From the NCBI GenBank assembly GCA_017446125.1, contig JAFSRL010000132.1:1-8411 (forward strand): DNA of 8,411 nucleotides, read 5' to 3'. The notes below the pieces were generated by a model, which worked only from the letters and a program-made list of their open reading frames with translations, had not been told where the DNA came from and did not search any database. Below are positions 6,449-8,411 of this stretch, piece after piece. The DNA is from Lachnospiraceae bacterium (GTDB lineage Bacteria; Bacillota; Clostridia; Lachnospirales; Lachnospiraceae). Numbering within the stretch: position 1 is the first letter of the stretch; every line of letters begins with the position of its first letter. The translations under genes and the position numbers were made by a program.

Positions 6449-7085
6449 AAGTATCCGGATTTTGTTCCCTTCCCGGTGTCCCGTGTGCGACCGTCCCGTC
6501 CCCGGACTGGACGAAGGCATCTGCTTGCCATGCACTGAAACCCTGCACCCGCTCAAGGAGCCCGTCGCGGTGAAAAGTGCGCACATCGACTTCGGCCTTG
6601 CGCTGTATCCGTATCGTGCGATTGCGGAATCGCTTTACCGGTTCAAGTACGAGGGACGGCAGGAATACGGCGCCTTTTACGCGCAGGAGATTGTAAAACA
6701 GCACGGACAGACGCTGCGTCTTCTGCGTCCGGATGCGATGGTTCCGGTTCCCGTACACCGTGTGCGGCTGCAAAAGCGCGGGTACAACCAGGCACAGGTG
6801 GTGGCGGAGGCTTTGGGCAGGGCGCTTTCGATTCCGGTGCGCGACGATCTCGTCAATCGCGTGCGTCCGACCGCCCCGCAAAAAGAATTAAATCTTTTTG
6901 AAAGAAGGAATAATTTGAAAAGTGCTTTCAAATTGACTGAAAATGATGTAAAATTAGAATCGATTCTACTGGTGGACGACATTTATACAACGGGCGCCAC
7001 CATGGATGCACTTGCGCTCCTTTTCAGGGCACAGGGTGTGAAGAGAATCTTTTTTGTGACGGTAGCAATGGAAAGTCTTTCCTGA
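6381..7085 (+). CDS. comFC: ComF/ComFC-family phosphoribosyltransferase-fold protein
   Basis: The protein has 234 residues from ATG 6381. A four-cysteine zinc knuckle (C33, C36, C48, C51; LFPSRCPVC) is followed by a phosphoribosyltransferase domain. RGYNQ is at 133-137 and the PRPP-loop motif VDDIYTTGAT at 198-207. ComFC is needed for DNA uptake in naturally competent bacteria, acting with the ComFA ATPase, but homologues are widespread and the catalysed reaction is not settled. The start is uncertain. ATG 6381 has AGGAA 10 bases upstream and overlaps recD2 by 68 bases; TTG 6375 is also in frame; TTG 6441, giving LNKSIRILFPSRCPVC, would match the usual ComFC length before the cysteines and overlap recD2 by only 8 bases. 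Overlap suggests coupled translation with recD2. No comFA precedes it. A codon stretch at about 6879-6960 is markedly AT-rich. Confidence 0.85.
   Translation: MKNNCYDIQGSKKDLKKQAILNKSIRILFPSRCPVCDRPVPGLDEGICLPCTETLHPLKEPVAVKSAHIDFGLALYPYRAIAESLYRFKYEGRQEYGAFYAQEIVKQHGQTLRLLRPDAMVPVPVHRVRLQKRGYNQAQVVAEALGRALSIPVRDDLVNRVRPTAPQKELNLFERRNNLKSAFKLTENDVKLESILLVDDIYTTGATMDALALLFRAQGVKRIFFVTVAMESLS
6879..6900. repeat. AT-rich inverted repeat inside comF
   Basis: CAAAAAGA (6879-6886) and TCTTTTTG (6893-6900) are exact inverted copies around a 6-base ATTAAA loop. It encodes part of the lysine- and leucine-rich linker before the PRPP loop. It could be a coincidence of AT-rich codons, and I assign no function. 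Confidence 0.4.
6912..6934. repeat. Perfect 9-base palindrome inside comF, next to a promoter-like site
   Basis: AATTTGAAA (6912-6920) and TTTCAAATT (6926-6934) are perfect inverted copies with a 5-base spacer AGTGC. The right arm shares two bases with the -35-like TTGACT at 6933. The layout resembles a repressor operator, but it lies within coding sequence. Confidence 0.45.
6933..6960 (+). promoter_or_regulatory. Possible internal sigma-A promoter within comF, for the yvyF-like gene
   Basis: TTGACT (6933-6938) and TAGAAT (6955-6960) each match the consensus at five of six bases with a 16-base spacer. A start near 6967 would give a leader of about 133 bases to the ATG at 7100. The local AT-richness raises the chance of a false match. 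Confidence 0.3.
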
Positions 7086-7099
7086 AAGAGAGGTAACAC

Positions 7100-7513
7100 A
7101 TGAACGTACGGAATTGCGGACGCTGCGGCAGAATGTTTAACTATGTTGCGAACGAACAGATTTGCCCGAACTGCAAAAAGAAGGAAGAGGAGCAGTTTCA
7201 GACAGTCAAGACTTATATCCAGGAGAATCCGAATGCCGGGTTGAAACAGGTTTCCGACGAGTGTGAGGTTCCGACCAAGTTAATCAAGCAGTGGATCAAG
7301 GAGGAGCGTCTGGAGTTCACCTCCGGCACCGGCATCGCACTGACCTGCGAAAGCTGCGGCACGCCCATTACGACGGGACGGTTCTGCGACAAGTGTAAGG
7401 CGGCCATGATGACCGGCTTGAAGGATACCGCAAGGGGCATGGCACCCAAGCCCGCACTGCAGGCTGCGCCGAAGAAGGAAGACAAGGGCGGCATGCGCTT
7501 CATCAGGACCTGA
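7100..7513 (+). CDS. yvyF: YvyF/TIGR03826-type flagellar-operon protein with two zinc-ribbon-like cysteine pairs and HTH
   Basis: This 137-residue protein has CGRC...CPNC near the N-terminus (C6, C9, C22, C25), a helix-turn-helix-like centre at about 44-71 (PNAGLKQVSDECEVPTKLIK), and a second cysteine set (C83, C86, C96, C99; CESCG, CDKC). This layout fits the flagellar-operon protein family of Firmicutes, which in B. subtilis lies between comFC and flgM. Here it again follows comFC. A role in regulating late flagellar genes is suspected for the family but not established. The C-terminal 35 residues are basic and low in complexity (KPALQAAPKKEDKGG). GAGAGG-type ribosome binding site bases (about 7088-7093) precede the ATG. 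It starts 14 bases after comFC, so the two are probably co-transcribed. flgM is not visible downstream. Confidence 0.75.
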   Translation: MNVRNCGRCGRMFNYVANEQICPNCKKKEEEQFQTVKTYIQENPNAGLKQVSDECEVPTKLIKQWIKEERLEFTSGTGIALTCESCGTPITTGRFCDKCKAAMMTGLKDTARGMAPKPALQAAPKKEDKGGMRFIRT

Positions 7514-7516
7514 TCC

Positions 7517-7918
7517 ATGGTAAATAGGGACCGCGTTATCCTGATGACAAAAATGAGCGCCTTCCGCCAGCGGGAGGGCAAGAAAAGCGCTGCGATCAAC
7601 CAGTATTTCCGCAGCGATTACGTGGGGTATCAGGTTTTAAAATCCGTTATCAGCGCGACGATCGTTTACATGATCCTCATCGCGACCTATGTGTTGTTCC
7701 ATTTTGAGGAATTGATGCAGAACATCTACAACCTGAACCTGATGGGCATGGCCCGCAGGTTGCTGGTGTATTACATTCTGCTGATCGGGGTGTATGCGAT
7801 TGTTTCTTACGTGATTTATTCCCTGCGTTACACGAAGATGAGGGGACGCATGAAGACGTACTATAACGATTTGAAACGTCTTGCAAAATTATACGAAAAA
7901 GGGCAACAGGACACATGA
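7517..7918 (+). CDS. Uncharacterised two-helix membrane protein
   Basis: I do not recognise a named family. The product has 133 residues. A basic, polar N-terminus (1-40; KMSAFRQREGKKSAA) leads to a hydrophobic segment at about 42-62 (KSVISATIVYMILIATYVLF). A short loop rich in Asn and Met follows, then a second segment at about 82-103 (LLVYYILLIGVYAIVSYVIY) and a Lys/Arg-rich tail that may form a short helix. Basic residues flank both ends, suggesting both termini face the cytoplasm. The ATG is three bases after the yvyF stop with only a weak AGGA-type site (about 7505-7508); in-frame ATGs at 7544 and 7553 are alternatives. The stop TGA overlaps the next ATG (ATGA), which implies coupled synthesis with the following membrane protein and perhaps a shared complex. 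Confidence 0.7.
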   Translation: MVNRDRVILMTKMSAFRQREGKKSAAINQYFRSDYVGYQVLKSVISATIVYMILIATYVLFHFEELMQNIYNLNLMGMARRLLVYYILLIGVYAIVSYVIYSLRYTKMRGRMKTYYNDLKRLAKLYEKGQQDT

Positions 7919-8411
7919 CCGTATTATTGGAACTCAAACAATCGATCCGGAATCTTTATATCCGTTATGAAACGTACATTAATCTCGCGGGCAAGTTTTT
8001 GCTGGCGTTGATTGCACTTTTGTTTATCCGGGTGGAGCTGGGATACCGTGCCGGCCTGAACCACCCCATCATCCTTTTGATGACGGCGCTGTTGTGCGCG
8101 GTGATGCCCGCGAATTTCATTCCGGCGATCTGCGCGGTCTTCATCGTGGGACACATCATGTCGGTTTCCATTGAATGTGCCCTGATTTCCCTGATTGTGT
8201 TTTTACTGATGTTTCTTCTGTATTTCCGGTTCGCGCCCAAGGACACGCTTGCGGTGGTCTTAACCCCCATCTGCTTTGTGGTGGGCATTCCGTATGTGGT
8301 CCCGATTCTTCTGGGGCTTGCGGGAACGCCGGGGAGCATCGTCTCGATGGCATTCGGCGTGGTGGTGACCTTTATCATCCGCTATGTCTCCGAAAACGCG
8401 ATGACGCTGTC
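7915..8411 (+). CDS. Uncharacterised multi-pass membrane protein, 3' end outside window
   Basis: The frame is open from ATG 7915 to the window end (165 codons plus two bases). The ATG overlaps the upstream stop as ATGA, supporting this start despite no strong ribosome binding site. After an amphipathic start (LLELKQSIRNLYIRYETYI) there are about six hydrophobic stretches: near residues 24-42, 51-65, 67-85, 88-104, 111-133 and 140-158. Conserved-looking features are FRFAPKD (104-110) between two helices and several prolines inside helices (TPICFVVGIPYVVP). I do not recognise the family. The protein is probably considerably longer. Similar Lachnospiraceae proteins are, as I recall, labelled permease-like without evidence. 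No ATPase gene is visible alongside. Confidence 0.7.
   Translation, partial: MTVLLELKQSIRNLYIRYETYINLAGKFLLALIALLFIRVELGYRAGLNHPIILLMTALLCAVMPANFIPAICAVFIVGHIMSVSIECALISLIVFLLMFLLYFRFAPKDTLAVVLTPICFVVGIPYVVPILLGLAGTPGSIVSMAFGVVVTFIIRYVSENAMTL

Noticed and set aside
6423..6881. A 152-residue - strand open frame opposite comF
   Set aside because: comF carries its zinc knuckle and PRPP-loop motif in the + frame. The reverse product has no recognisable features.
6949..6968. TAAA in the AT-rich comF patch as a sigma-D -35
   Set aside because: No GCCGATAT-like box lies 14-16 bases downstream.
7965..8378. A 137-residue - strand open frame near the right end
   Set aside because: The + strand frame from 7915 gives clear hydrophobic helices and an ATGA overlap with its neighbour. 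The reverse frame is a polar shadow of those codons.
1..8411. Mobile element, CRISPR array, tRNA or rRNA
   Set aside because: No transposase or integrase, no regularly spaced direct repeats, and no tRNA- or rRNA-like stretch was seen. Genes are co-directional and consistent with core chromosome.

Overview
The window looks like chromosome of a motile, butyrate-forming member of the Clostridia, most likely a Lachnospiraceae relative of Roseburia or Agathobacter. The reasons are a gene closely resembling Roseburia-type butyryl-CoA:acetate CoA-transferase, flagellar rod genes of Firmicute type, a Firmicute-style mbl/mreB-rod gene order, strong AGGAGG-type ribosome binding sites and sigma-A promoters. 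All genes lie on the + strand. The DNA is moderately GC-rich by eye, higher than I would expect for Roseburia itself, so the genus is left open. No mobile element, CRISPR array, tRNA or rRNA was seen, and no gene-free stretch exceeds about 200 bases.

Region 1 (1-900) is the 3' two-thirds of the CoA-transferase gene. Region 2 (901-1103) is the only real intergenic gap. It holds two hairpins (the second with a good U-tract), a possible flagellar sigma-D/FliA promoter lying over the first hairpin, and a clear sigma-A promoter. Region 3 (1104-4192) is a four-gene operon: an MreB/Mbl-type actin, two flagellar rod proteins (FlgF/FlhO-like and FlgG/FlhP-like) and a single-domain FlgJ rod-binding protein. 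The order parallels mbl-flhO-flhP of Bacillus subtilis and places a wall-synthesis cytoskeleton gene with the proteins that build the flagellar rod through the wall.

Region 4 (4232-8411) appears to be a second transcription unit: recD2 (helicase), comF (ComFC-like phosphoribosyltransferase-fold protein), a YvyF/TIGR03826-type flagellar-operon protein, and two unrecognised membrane proteins, the last cut by the window end. comF overlaps the recD2 end, and the last two genes overlap by ATGA, so translation is probably coupled. The comF-yvyF adjacency also matches B. subtilis.

The most notable signals are an apparently leaderless recD2 mRNA (extended -10 box seven bases before the ATG, no Shine-Dalgarno), a promoter-plus-palindrome inside an AT-rich patch of comF, the overlaid signals upstream of the mreB-like gene, and the uncharacterised membrane pair behind yvyF. 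I did not find a clearly new multi-gene defence or metabolic system.
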